A stretch of DNA of 64,000 nt, taken from contig NZ_CP101134.1 in NCBI RefSeq assembly GCF_024296865.1, forward strand, positions 496,001-560,000. The letters are read 5' to 3'. How positions within the stretch are numbered: the stretch's first letter is position 1; each line of letters begins with the position of its first letter. The notes beneath the pieces were generated by a model. It had not been told where the DNA came from and did not search any database. It saw only the letters and a program-made list of their open reading frames with translations. The position numbers and the translations under genes were made by a program. Positions 55,227-62,958 of this stretch are shown here, one piece after another. The DNA comes from Sphingobacterium sp. LZ7M1 (GTDB lineage Bacteria; Bacteroidota; Bacteroidia; Sphingobacteriales; Sphingobacteriaceae).

Positions 55227-56672
55227 TTAAAACTCTGCGTTATTTGGTGTTCTTGGGAAAGGAATGACATCACGGATATTGGTCATCCCAGTGGTAAATA
55301 ATACCAACCTTTCAAATCCAACTCCAAAGCCAGAGTGAGGAACCGAGCCAAAACGGCGGGTATCCAAGAACCACTCCATCTCTTCTGTAGGAATTCCAAC
55401 CTCACCCATTCTGGTGATCAGTTTTTCCAAGTTTTCTTCACGTTGTGAACCGCCAACCATTTCACCGATTCCTGGGAACAAGATATCCATGGCGCGAACG
55501 GTTTGTCTTCCGTTAGCATCTACTGGGTTCTGTTTCATGTAGAAAGATTTGATCTCTCTTGGGTAATCAGTAAGGATGACAGGTTTTTTGAAATGCTTTT
55601 CAACCAAGAAACGCTCATGCTCCGACTGTAGATCGGCACCCCAACTTTCTATCAGGTATTTGAATTGTTTCTTCTGGTTAGGCTTGCTTCTCAACAAGAT
55701 CTCGATGGCTTCCGTGTAAGTCACGCGCTCAAAATCATTGTTGATGACAAAGTTTAGTTTCTCGATCAGGTTCAATTCAGAGCGTTCGTTCTGAGGTTTA
55801 GATTTCTCCTCCTCCAATAAACGGTTGTTCAAGAATTCAATCTCTTCCGGACATTGCTCCAAAGCATAACGGATAACATATTTCAATAGATCTTCAGCAA
55901 GATCCATGTTGTCTTCCAATTCATAGAAAGCCATTTCCGGCTCGATCATCCAGAATTCAGCCAAGTGACGTGTCGTATTGGAGTTTTCAGCTCTAAAAGT
56001 AGGGCCGAAGGTATAGATATTTCCAAAAGCCAATGCCGCCAACTCACCTTCAAGCTGTCCAGAAACAGTCAGGTTAGTAGATTTTCCGAAGAAATCTTCT
56101 TTAAAATCGACATCACCGTTTTCTGTACGTGGAATATTGTTCAGGTCCAAAGTTGTAACACGGAACATTTCCCCAGCACCTTCAGCATCTGAACCGGTAA
56201 TGATTGGCGTATGCATATAAACGAAGTCACGTTCTTGGAAGAACTTGTTTACTGCAAATGCCAGGGCATTACGTACTTTGAAGATGGCGTTGAAAGTTCC
56301 GGTGCGGAAACGCAAATGTGCAATCTCACGAAGGAATTCCAAGCTATGTTTCTTCGGTTGCAAAGGGAATTTTTCAGGATCCGAGTCTCCAATGATAGAA
56401 ACATCGGTTGCTTTGATCTCTACTTTCTGTCCTTTACCCAATGATTCTACCAAATTTCCTTTTACACGCACAGCCGCACCGGTAGTAATCCTTTTTAGGA
56501 TTGCATCCGATGTGTTTTCAAAATCAATGACCGCTTGAATATTATTGATTGAAGATCCGTCATTGATAGCTATAAATTGATTGTTACGGAAGGTACGAAC
56601 CCACCCTTTAACAATAACTTCTTTTCCGAAATCCTCTGATTTTAATAATTCTTTAATTCGTGTATGTTCCAT
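55227..56672 (-). CDS. asnS: Asparagine--tRNA ligase
   Basis: AsnRS charges tRNA-Asn. The 481-residue protein has an N-terminal OB-fold anticodon domain ([20 protein letters not shown]) and a class II core with [24 protein letters not shown] (motif 2) and [12 protein letters not shown] (motif 3). A -7 box (TATTTTTG, 56713-56720) lies 41 bases upstream. hemB is next upstream on the same strand, about 70 bases away. Confidence 0.96.
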   Translation of the reverse strand: MEHTRIKELLKSEDFGKEVIVKGWVRTFRNNQFIAINDGSSINNIQAVIDFENTSDAILKRITTGAAVRVKGNLVESLGKGQKVEIKATDVSIIGDSDPEKFPLQPKKHSLEFLREIAHLRFRTGTFNAIFKVRNALAFAVNKFFQERDFVYMHTPIITGSDAEGAGEMFRVTTLDLNNIPRTENGDVDFKEDFFGKSTNLTVSGQLEGELAALAFGNIYTFGPTFRAENSNTTRHLAEFWMIEPEMAFYELEDNMDLAEDLLKYVIRYALEQCPEEIEFLNNRLLEEEKSKPQNERSELNLIEKLNFVINNDFERVTYTEAIEILLRSKPNQKKQFKYLIESWGADLQSEHERFLVEKHFKKPVILTDYPREIKSFYMKQNPVDANGRQTVRAMDILFPGIGEMVGGSQREENLEKLITRMGEVGIPTEEMEWFLDTRRFGSVPHSGFGVGFERLVLFTTGMTNIRDVIPFPRTPNNAEF

Positions 56673-56712
56673 TTTGTAGAAAAAATATTTTAATGGTCGC
56701 TTTATAGGCTTA

Positions 56713-56720
56713 CAAAAATA
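56713..56720 (-). promoter_or_regulatory. -7 promoter box of asnS
   Basis: The minus strand reads TATTTTTG, 41 bases before the asnS ATG at 56672. Confidence 0.45.
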
Positions 56721-56741
56721 GCCAAATAATTGATTTATGGT

Positions 56742-57713
56742 CTATTTTACCCAGCCTTTTTCAATAACTTCTTTTGCATGGTAGGTCAAGATCGATGTCG
56801 CTCCTGCTCGCTTGAAACTCATCAGGGTTTCCAAGATAACCTGCTCGCTCAACCAACCATTTGCGATGGCAGCTTTCAACATGGCATATTCACCGGAAAC
56901 ATTGTATGCTGCAATCGGTAGGTCAAAATTATCGCTCAACAACTTGATGACGTCCAAATAGGGCAATCCTGGCTTTACCATCAAGAAGTCAGCTCCCTCT
57001 TGGGTATCCAACTGAGCTTCGATCAAGGCCTCCTTGCTGTTTGCAGGGTTCATCTGATAGGTTTTTTTATCGCCTTTTTTAGGGGCAGAACCTAAGGCAT
57101 CACGGAAAGGACCATAATATGCCGATGCATATTTTGCCGTATAGGACATCAATGACACATTGCTGAATCCGTTCTCGTCCAAAATATTACGTAGGTAACC
57201 AATTCTTCCGTCCATCATATCCGATGGAGCAATGATATCAGCACCACTTTCTGCATGTGCCAACGCCATTTTACCCAATACTTCTAAAGTTTCGTCGTTC
57301 AGGATCTCTCCATTTTCAACAATCCCATCATGACCATCAGAACTATAAGGGTCCATCGCCACATCGGTAACTACACAAGCTTCAGGGAAGTTTTTCTTAA
57401 CCGCTTCAATAGCTTTTAAGTATAATGTGCCTTTTCTGTAGCTTTCTGTAGCATATTTATCTTTTAGGGATTCTTCCACAGCTGGGAATAGATCGAAGAC
57501 TTTCAAGCCTAAATTCATACAGCTTTCTACCTCACGCAATAAATTATCGATTGAATAGCGGTAGATACCAGGCATGGAGGATACTTCAACTTTTTGGTTG
57601 TCTCCATCTACAATAAACAATGGGAAAATCAAGTTGGCAGCAAACAGATGGTTCTCTTGAACCATGTCGCGGATTACAGCTGATTTTCTGTTTCTTCTAG
57701 GACGGTGTAACAT
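56742..57713 (-). CDS. hemB: Porphobilinogen synthase (delta-aminolevulinic acid dehydratase)
   Basis: HemB joins two 5-aminolevulinate molecules to porphobilinogen. The 323-residue protein has the active-site lysines in YTAKYASAYYGPFR (about 200) and LMVKPGLPYLD (about 252). Its metal-site region reads VVTDVAMDPYSSDGHDG, without the cysteine triad of zinc enzymes, so it is probably the magnesium/potassium-dependent type. A hairpin lies between it and the upstream hemCD gene. Part of the heme gene cluster hemA-hemCD-hemB. Confidence 0.95.
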   Translation of the reverse strand: MLHRPRRNRKSAVIRDMVQENHLFAANLIFPLFIVDGDNQKVEVSSMPGIYRYSIDNLLREVESCMNLGLKVFDLFPAVEESLKDKYATESYRKGTLYLKAIEAVKKNFPEACVVTDVAMDPYSSDGHDGIVENGEILNDETLEVLGKMALAHAESGADIIAPSDMMDGRIGYLRNILDENGFSNVSLMSYTAKYASAYYGPFRDALGSAPKKGDKKTYQMNPANSKEALIEAQLDTQEGADFLMVKPGLPYLDVIKLLSDNFDLPIAAYNVSGEYAMLKAAIANGWLSEQVILETLMSFKRAGATSILTYHAKEVIEKGWVK

Positions 57714-57734
57714 GTTTTTGTTTTTTTATGTAAG

Positions 57735-57762
57735 AGCAAAGGGGGATAATTCCCCCTTCGCT
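57735..57762. repeat. Stable hairpin between hemCD and hemB
   Basis: agcaaaggggga (57735-57746) pairs with tcccccttcgct (57751-57762) around a taat loop, with one G-T wobble. No T-run follows in the heme-gene direction, so it may be a processing or stability element rather than a terminator. Confidence 0.5.
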
Positions 57763-57771
57763 ATATTTTTT

Positions 57772-59364
57772 CTAATAATCTAATCCGAATACAGCTTCCG
57801 CCAATCCAATTTCGTCTGGCGTGAATGGAAGGGTATATTTTAAGCCTAATGCTTCAATAGCTTTGGCTGTAGAATAACCGATACAGATAATCTTTTGATC
57901 AGGATCCGCCAAGTTCTCCCGGAAATAAGCTTCCACATTGCTTGGGCTGGTAAAGATCAATACTTGGGCATTGCTCTTATCCACTTCTTCTTCGATTACC
58001 GATTCATAGATTGGCATATCGATGATTTTGGTATTTTCAGTCAATGCTTTCTGGATTGTTTGCAAAGAACCTTCAGCGCGTGGGATCAATACGGTCTGAC
58101 CATCCACCAACTTCGCAAACTCCTGTGCTATTCCTTCCGTATCGATACCTAAGTTATCACCTGAAAAATCAGCAATACGGTTGAATTTGCGCAAAGTATC
58201 TTCCGAACCTCTTCCTAAGACACCGATCTTTGTTTTCTTCAGGATCCAAGGTTCCAATTTGAAGAAATGTTCAATGGCATTTTTGGAATTGAAGAAGATC
58301 CAATCTGCTCGCTTCAAAATGAAGGAATCTAATTTATTGATGGTAGGGAAAATGCGGATCAATGATCTGGCGTCTACCTGAATATCATGTTTCTTAAGGA
58401 AACGGGCTAAATACGAATTTTCAGCAAGATCCCTAGTGATAAATACCGAAGAAGGTAATTTTCTGTCCTTTTGGTATTTTGCGAAAATCTTCTCTGCCAT
58501 TCCCTCTGTCGTCTCAGACTCCAAGAACACACGGTCAGGAAAGTCTTCGTTGGTATCTGCAATAGAAGTCCAAGATTGGAATATGCCATCTTTCTTACGG
58601 CAATAGCTGCCTAGAGGTGCATGACAACCTGCATCGAACAAATTCAAAACTTTACGTTCTACTGAAATAGCTTCAGCTACCTCTTTGTCGTTGATCTGTT
58701 GTAAGATGTCAAACAGTTCTTGGTCACTTTCACGAATCTGTATGGCCAATACCCCTTGTGCAGGAGCAGGCACAACTTCTACAGGTGCGATCTCCTCCAA
58801 ATGGAAATCCGAAAGCTCCATGTTGATCCTTGCAATCCCAGCCTTAGCCAATACAATGGCATCATATTTCTCATCACGTAATTTCTGAACACGGGTTTGA
58901 AGGTTTCCACGAAGATCTTCAAATTCGAGGTCCGGACGTAGAGATAGGAGTTGTGCTTTTCTTCTGTTAGAAGAGGTTCCAACCGATGCATTATGTTTTA
59001 AGGAAAGACGCTTGGTGATATCGACACAATCTTTGTGTATAATCAATAATTCCGATGGGTCTTCACGTTCTGAAACTGCCGCAATGATCAATCCTGGAGG
59101 ATTTACCGTGGGTAAATCTTTATGTGAATGAACTGCCAGATCAATTTGGCCAGACAACAATTCTTCTTCTAACTCTTTTGTGAAGAATCCTTTTCCTTCA
59201 AGTTTGTCTAGTCTTAAATGCTGAACAATATCCCCTTGGGTTTTGATGATTTTTAATTCAGCTTCGATTGATATTTCGGCTAATCGATCCTTTACAAAGT
59301 TTGCTTGCCATAGTGCCAATTCACTTCCACGGGTACCGATAATTAGTTTTCTGTTCACGTTCAA
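57772..59364 (-). CDS. hemCD: Fused hydroxymethylbilane synthase / uroporphyrinogen-III synthase
   Basis: The 530-residue protein joins two consecutive heme-pathway enzymes. Residues 1 to about 300 are porphobilinogen deaminase: GTRGSELALWQANFV (10-24), HSHKDLPT (about 79), PAPAQGVLAIQIR, and DAGCHAPLGSYC (about 243-254), whose Cys holds the dipyrromethane cofactor. From about 305 the HemD domain runs to the end (VFITRDLAENSYLARFL, and LIPRAEGSLQT, IFTSPSNVEAYF). The fusion is known in Bacteroidota. The first codon is a TTG at 59364, with a GTG two codons later as an alternative; no ATG is possible near. -7 box at 59391-59398. Confidence 0.93.
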   Translation of the reverse strand: MNVNRKLIIGTRGSELALWQANFVKDRLAEISIEAELKIIKTQGDIVQHLRLDKLEGKGFFTKELEEELLSGQIDLAVHSHKDLPTVNPPGLIIAAVSEREDPSELLIIHKDCVDITKRLSLKHNASVGTSSNRRKAQLLSLRPDLEFEDLRGNLQTRVQKLRDEKYDAIVLAKAGIARINMELSDFHLEEIAPVEVVPAPAQGVLAIQIRESDQELFDILQQINDKEVAEAISVERKVLNLFDAGCHAPLGSYCRKKDGIFQSWTSIADTNEDFPDRVFLESETTEGMAEKIFAKYQKDRKLPSSVFITRDLAENSYLARFLKKHDIQVDARSLIRIFPTINKLDSFILKRADWIFFNSKNAIEHFFKLEPWILKKTKIGVLGRGSEDTLRKFNRIADFSGDNLGIDTEGIAQEFAKLVDGQTVLIPRAEGSLQTIQKALTENTKIIDMPIYESVIEEEVDKSNAQVLIFTSPSNVEAYFRENLADPDQKIICIGYSTAKAIEALGLKYTLPFTPDEIGLAEAVFGLDY

Positions 59365-59390
59365 AGATTTACAAATGAATAATCCGGAGG

Positions 59391-59398
59391 CAAATTTA
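59391..59398 (-). promoter_or_regulatory. -7 promoter box of hemCD
   Basis: The minus strand reads TAAATTTG, 26 bases before the TTG start of hemCD. It suggests hemCD can be transcribed on its own, not only from hemA. Confidence 0.45.
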
Positions 59399-59464
59399 AG
59401 GAAATAGCCTCTTAATTCTGATGATTTAATGTCAGAATCAGAATATTTTTAAGAAAATTTAATA

Positions 59465-60706
59465 TTAATTGCTTTCTGATTCGGCAGATTTAACCAAGAT
59501 CTCTTTCGCCATCACCATAGGAACTTTGATATATTTCTTTTCCATATAGTTGATGACCTTATTCAGCACTTCACGTGCTTGTGGGTCCAGTTGCTCAACT
59601 TCATTGGCAAATACTTCCGATAAAGCCATGGCTTTGATTTCCTTGATTTTCTCAGGAACCTCCTTCATAGCAACCTCAACGCGACGTTGTTTCAGGATCG
59701 GTAAGAATTCTTTGATGTTTTGCTCAATGATTTTTTCAGCATTATCCAGCTCTGCATAACGCTCTTGGATATTCTTCTCCGCGATCTGTTGCAAGCTGCT
59801 TACTTCGATGTAGTGGATTTGGTGTTTTGCAATCACAGCTGCATCAATATCATTTGGAATGGCTAAGTCAACAATTACCTTTTTATCCTCCTCACCATTC
59901 AATAAAGACTCGTAAAGATCTTCGTGGATAATGGCTTCAGGGGCACCCGTACAGGTAATCATCATATCAAATCCCTTTTTGTAATTCTTCAATTCGCTCA
60001 AAGGATAAACAGGCGCCTGCAATTCTTCAGCTAATGCCTGCGCATTGGCAACTGTTCTATTGAAAATAGTGAAATTACTGTACTTATGTTTTTTAAGGTA
60101 TTTTGCTAAATTTTGGTTGGTCTCCCCAGATCCAATGACCAAGATCCTAGGGTTGTCCTTTAATTTCACCTCACGAAGCTTGCGATAAGCTAGGGATACT
60201 ACTGAAATAGGATTGCGTGAAATATTGGTGTAGGTATAGACTTCTTTTGCGGTTTTTACCAAGCGGTCCATCATCAGTCTCAGGAAATCTCCCGTAAACC
60301 CCGCCGCTTTACAACGGTCGTAAGCACGACGGATCTGAGCTAGGATTTCTTTTTCGCCAACTACCAAACTCTCCATGGAACATGAAGTGCGGAATAGGTG
60401 GTTCAAGGCGTCAAGACCTGAATATCTGTTGACCTGTCCCAAGTAACATTGCATACGCTCCTCTGGAACACAGAAATTCATGCTGTCTAAAAACTGCACT
60501 ACAAAATCATCGTTCAACTCATGCGCTCCATAGAACACAAATTCCACACGGTTACAAGTACCGATATAGAATATCTCAGGAATATCTAAATTGTTTTTTA
60601 GGTTAATAAGGCGACTATCCAATTCTTCATTGCATATCACCAGATTCCCCAAATCTTTTAGATCGACATGTTTATGGGTAAACGCTATAACTTTTAAATT
60701 CTTCAA
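59465..60706 (-). CDS. hemA: Glutamyl-tRNA reductase
   Basis: HemA reduces glutamyl-tRNA(Glu) to glutamate-1-semialdehyde, the committed step of C5-pathway tetrapyrrole synthesis. The 413-residue protein has the catalytic cysteine in GTCNRVEF (Cys51), FRTSCSMESLVVGEKEIL (about 108) and the NADP-binding VIGSGETNQNLAKYL (about 189), followed by the C-terminal dimerization helix. The start is a TTG at 60706 (a TAG stop lies two codons upstream), matched by the consensus promoter at 60739-60772. It leads the minus-strand heme gene cluster, with hemCD about 100 bases after its stop. Confidence 0.95.
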   Translation of the reverse strand: MKNLKVIAFTHKHVDLKDLGNLVICNEELDSRLINLKNNLDIPEIFYIGTCNRVEFVFYGAHELNDDFVVQFLDSMNFCVPEERMQCYLGQVNRYSGLDALNHLFRTSCSMESLVVGEKEILAQIRRAYDRCKAAGFTGDFLRLMMDRLVKTAKEVYTYTNISRNPISVVSLAYRKLREVKLKDNPRILVIGSGETNQNLAKYLKKHKYSNFTIFNRTVANAQALAEELQAPVYPLSELKNYKKGFDMMITCTGAPEAIIHEDLYESLLNGEEDKKVIVDLAIPNDIDAAVIAKHQIHYIEVSSLQQIAEKNIQERYAELDNAEKIIEQNIKEFLPILKQRRVEVAMKEVPEKIKEIKAMALSEVFANEVEQLDPQAREVLNKVINYMEKKYIKVPMVMAKEILVKSAESESN

Positions 60707-60738
60707 AGCCTAATTATTTCTCCAATAATTTTGTACTG

Positions 60739-60772
60739 CAAATGTAGATTAAAACAGCGTTGCTATTGTCAA
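60739..60772 (-). promoter_or_regulatory. Consensus promoter of hemA
   Basis: On the minus strand TTGACA (60772-60767), a 20-base spacer and TACATTTG (60746-60739) form the best complete Bacteroidota promoter in this window. The start codon lies 32 bases further on. Confidence 0.75.
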
Positions 60773-61038
60773 GAATGTGTCAATACAGTGAATTTAGAAC
60801 GATTATAAATAGTGTTAAAAATATGTTAACAATCTGATGTACAGTGTTATAGGTTTGTTAAAGCGCTAATATTGTGATGACAATCATTTCTAATGCGGAT
60901 AATAAATGACATTAATTACAGTTTATACTTAACGATTATCGATAAATCATGCATTTTTTCTGCCTTTATTCAGTTTAAATCCCAAATTTTCTTTCCTAAA
61001 TCCCGTCAAATGTTCATCTTTGAACTATAATTTTTATC
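60773..61038. other. Divergent intergenic region of hemA and the membrane protein gene
   Basis: Gene-free AT-rich sequence upstream of hemA and of the plus-strand gene at 61039. Apart from the hemA promoter I see no clear motif; no exact -7 box precedes 61039. Confidence 0.4.
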
Positions 61039-61452
61039 ATGAGAAGTTTAAACAAACCTTTGGCATTAATAGGATTTTTTGTGGTGTTTTTTTCTGCAAT
61101 ATTCTGCCCATTCCTGAAAGTTCCACTGCAGGCAAATTGGAATCTTTATCAAGTTGATACCGCCTTGTTCATGATCACAAATGGTTTGCTCGGCCTATGT
61201 GTCCTGCTTTTCTTTATGCGTAAATTAAGTCCCTTCCGGATTGCTGCCTGGGTGCTCATCGGATGGATAGTCCTTTCTTTTATATTGGTGTTTTTCCAGA
61301 TCAACAATTACCTCGGCCTAAAATTAATCGATGGGCTGCTTTCCAAAACCCTTAATATCAAATGGGGCTGGGGAGTGTTGCTGTTCGGAGCCTTGTTGAT
61401 TCTGTTTTCTGTAGGGAAGAAGAATCATAAGACAGTGGAAGATAGACAGTAG
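61039..61452 (+). CDS. Small four-helix membrane protein of unknown function
   Basis: The 137-residue protein has four hydrophobic segments (about 8-25, 42-60, 68-86 and 110-126) with short loops and a basic end. I do not recognise a family. Its last eight codons and stop (KTVEDRQ and TAG) are supplied by the AGACANN heptamer array that follows, so the true ancestral C-terminus may have been replaced or extended. Confidence 0.6.
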   Translation: MRSLNKPLALIGFFVVFFSAIFCPFLKVPLQANWNLYQVDTALFMITNGLLGLCVLLFFMRKLSPFRIAAWVLIGWIVLSFILVFFQINNYLGLKLIDGLLSKTLNIKWGWGVLLFGALLILFSVGKKNHKTVEDRQ

Positions 61453-61475
61453 ACATAAGACAGTAGACATAAGAA
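61430..61475 (+). repeat. AGACANN heptamer array at the 3' end of the membrane protein gene
   Basis: Units at a 7-base step: AGACAGT, a degenerate ggaagat, AGACAGT, AGACATA, AGACAGT, AGACATA and a partial AGA. The TAG stop of the preceding gene lies inside the array. It faces the inverted array at 62296-62323. Confidence 0.8.
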
Positions 61476-61670
61476 TTTTTCATTCGCCTACCTGAATGGC
61501 ATTGAATAGGTAAGATTTATTATTAGGCTTGAATGGATCAAGATCTTAGACCGAATAGGGGATAGAACCCCCAGCAGGGGATGAAATCTTTTTCTGCACA
61601 TCATCTTTTAGAAGGAAAATAGTTCGTTCGCTGTGCTCACGATGACAAAATCCTCATAAAAAAAAGAAAT

Positions 61671-61737
61671 AGATTCTTCACTTCGCTCTGAATCCCTCTT
61701 ATTACAATTCCAATTCTGAACGAATAGTGAAGAATCT
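61671..61737. repeat. Inverted repeat with 12-bp arms
   Basis: agattcttcact (61671-61682) and agtgaagaatct (61726-61737) are exact complements, 43 bases apart. Similar gaagaatct words recur in Bacteroidota intergenic repeats. Confidence 0.6.
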
Positions 61738-61937
61738 GTACGGTTCACTAACCCTAGATTTTGTCCCCCTTTATCGAAGGTAAAGAAACAGTACGTTGAT
61801 ATAAATCTTATCATTTTTACCATTAAATCAGCATTTTTCAGAGAGTCTTCCTTCGTACCAATTACAAGTTTGGTAGAATTGTGGTTCTAACCATTCATGC
61901 CCAGATTTATTTACCAGAAGATATTTCTAATCGCCAT

Positions 61938-62093
61938 AAATCCCCATCGGGGATGAATTATTTTAGCATGAAGGTATTGAACAATATAGGGTTAATGCAA
62001 AAACGATGTTCGATTAATCGAACATCGTTTTTGCGCTACCTCCAGGCTAACGCGCCATGTCTGCTAAAATAATGGAACCCCAAAAGGGGTTAT
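61938..62093. repeat. Large near-palindromic element (~155 bp)
   Basis: Three nested structures share one centre at 62015-62016. The outer ones are small hairpins ATCCCC-atc-GGGGAT (61940-61954) and AACCCC-aaaa-GGGGTT (62076-62091). Next come 12-bp arms attattttagca and tgctaaaataat (61957-61968, 62062-62073). The core is a perfect 38-bp palindrome (61997-62034). Left and right halves align over their whole length without gaps. The layout suggests a mobile palindromic repeat (MITE- or REPIN-like); the core could also act as a bidirectional terminator. Confidence 0.65.
61997..62034. terminator. Perfect 38-bp palindrome, possible bidirectional terminator
   Basis: The core gcaaaaacgatgttcgat is followed by its exact complement after a central TA, and ends in cgtttttgc. 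Both strands would form a long hairpin with T-rich arms. Confidence 0.5.
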
Positions 62094-62295
62094 ATCTCTA
62101 AAATTAAAAAAATGGTTTACTGGCTAGTATGTTACGGACGTATGCAATACGCTCCTGTCAGATATGCCGAATATATACGGGAATTTTGATCTTGGTCTAT
62201 CCTCCCATCCCTTCAATCCTGGTTCAACCCATTCGATATTCCCCTTCAACGACATAGGATAATGAATCAACCCCCTCTAATGCGCGAGGGCCTGA

Positions 62296-62323
62296 TGTCT
62301 GATATGTATTGTCTCCTGTCTAC
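62296..62323 (-). repeat. AGACANN heptamer array at the 3' end of the DUF2027 gene
   Basis: On the plus strand the 7-base units read TGTCTGA, TATGTAT (degenerate), TGTCTCC and TGTCTAC. In the gene direction this is AGACA plus two variable bases, and the TAG stop at 62320-62322 is formed within it. It is inverted relative to the array at 61430-61475. Confidence 0.7.
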
Positions 62324-62958
62324 CCCGGCCTATGCGAGATAAAATGCTGTTTCAATTTATCTAAACCAATATTTTCCTCCACTTTGTCCAGTTCATAGAT
62401 CCATGCCTTTTCTGGCAAAACTTCCAGATTCTCTTTTGAATTGATCAGATCAAGGGGTTTTACCTTGATTGACTTTTCGATGGGAGGGAACGCGTTGTGT
62501 TGTCTTCTTGAGGTCCTTAAGATCTGGAATTCCAGATTAGGCCATTTGTTGATGGCGGAGAAATTGCCTGTATAGAACTGGTTATATTCACGTGCAGGGA
62601 CGATATTGGCGAATATCCCTGTTCTTTTGTTTCCTACAGATTCAGATACTGTAACCAACAATTCAAAGGAAGTCTCATTGACAATAAAGAATTTGACCAA
62701 TCCTTCCTTCTGTTCACCGGTCAGGGCTAAGTATATGCCCTTTTCGATAAATTTCCCCGTCTGAACCACCTGGGTTGGTTCCTCATCCTCCTCCATACGC
62801 ATGTTGTCATGGACTAGGGTGATCTTATCTTGCATCACCGGAATCTCAAAGCCAGTGTCATCCGTCACCCCAACAAGTCCGTTGCTCAAAAAAGCGGTAA
62901 TATGGCCCTCAATGGGTTCATCAACAAACCTGACTAAATCTCCTATTTTAAATTTCAT
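62320..62958 (-). CDS. DUF2027-domain protein, apparently lacking its Smr domain
   Basis: The 212-residue protein begins MKFKIGDLVRFVDEPIEGHI, the usual start of Bacteroidota DUF2027 proteins, followed by a beta-rich domain (about 60-175). Family members normally continue after this point into a C-terminal Smr (small MutS-related) nuclease domain. Here the chain stops at KLKQHFISHRPG, just where that domain would begin, and the stop codon lies in the heptamer array. I found no Smr-like coding sequence downstream in the minus-strand frames. It overlaps the upstream aminotransferase by four bases (ATGA), so the N-terminal gene is still co-translated. Confidence 0.75.
   Translation of the reverse strand: MKFKIGDLVRFVDEPIEGHITAFLSNGLVGVTDDTGFEIPVMQDKITLVHDNMRMEEDEEPTQVVQTGKFIEKGIYLALTGEQKEGLVKFFIVNETSFELLVTVSESVGNKRTGIFANIVPAREYNQFYTGNFSAINKWPNLEFQILRTSRRQHNAFPPIEKSIKVKPLDLINSKENLEVLPEKAWIYELDKVEENIGLDKLKQHFISHRPG

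Larger units (their letters stand above)
61476..62295. other. Repeat-rich convergent intergenic region
   Basis: About 820 bases without a supportable gene. They hold a 12-bp inverted repeat (61671-61737), an approximately 155-bp imperfect palindrome (61938-62093), a partial third arm of it near 61566-61598, and an imperfect hairpin at 62136-62154. The whole looks like a landing zone of palindromic repeats between two heptamer arrays. Confidence 0.6.

Noticed and set aside
61881..62072. 63-residue plus-strand open frame
   Set aside because: It is made of the near-palindrome and its arms, with no codon bias or motif.
61430..62323. CRISPR array or integron
   Set aside because: There are no unique spacers, cas genes or integrase; the repeats are heptamers and one large palindrome.
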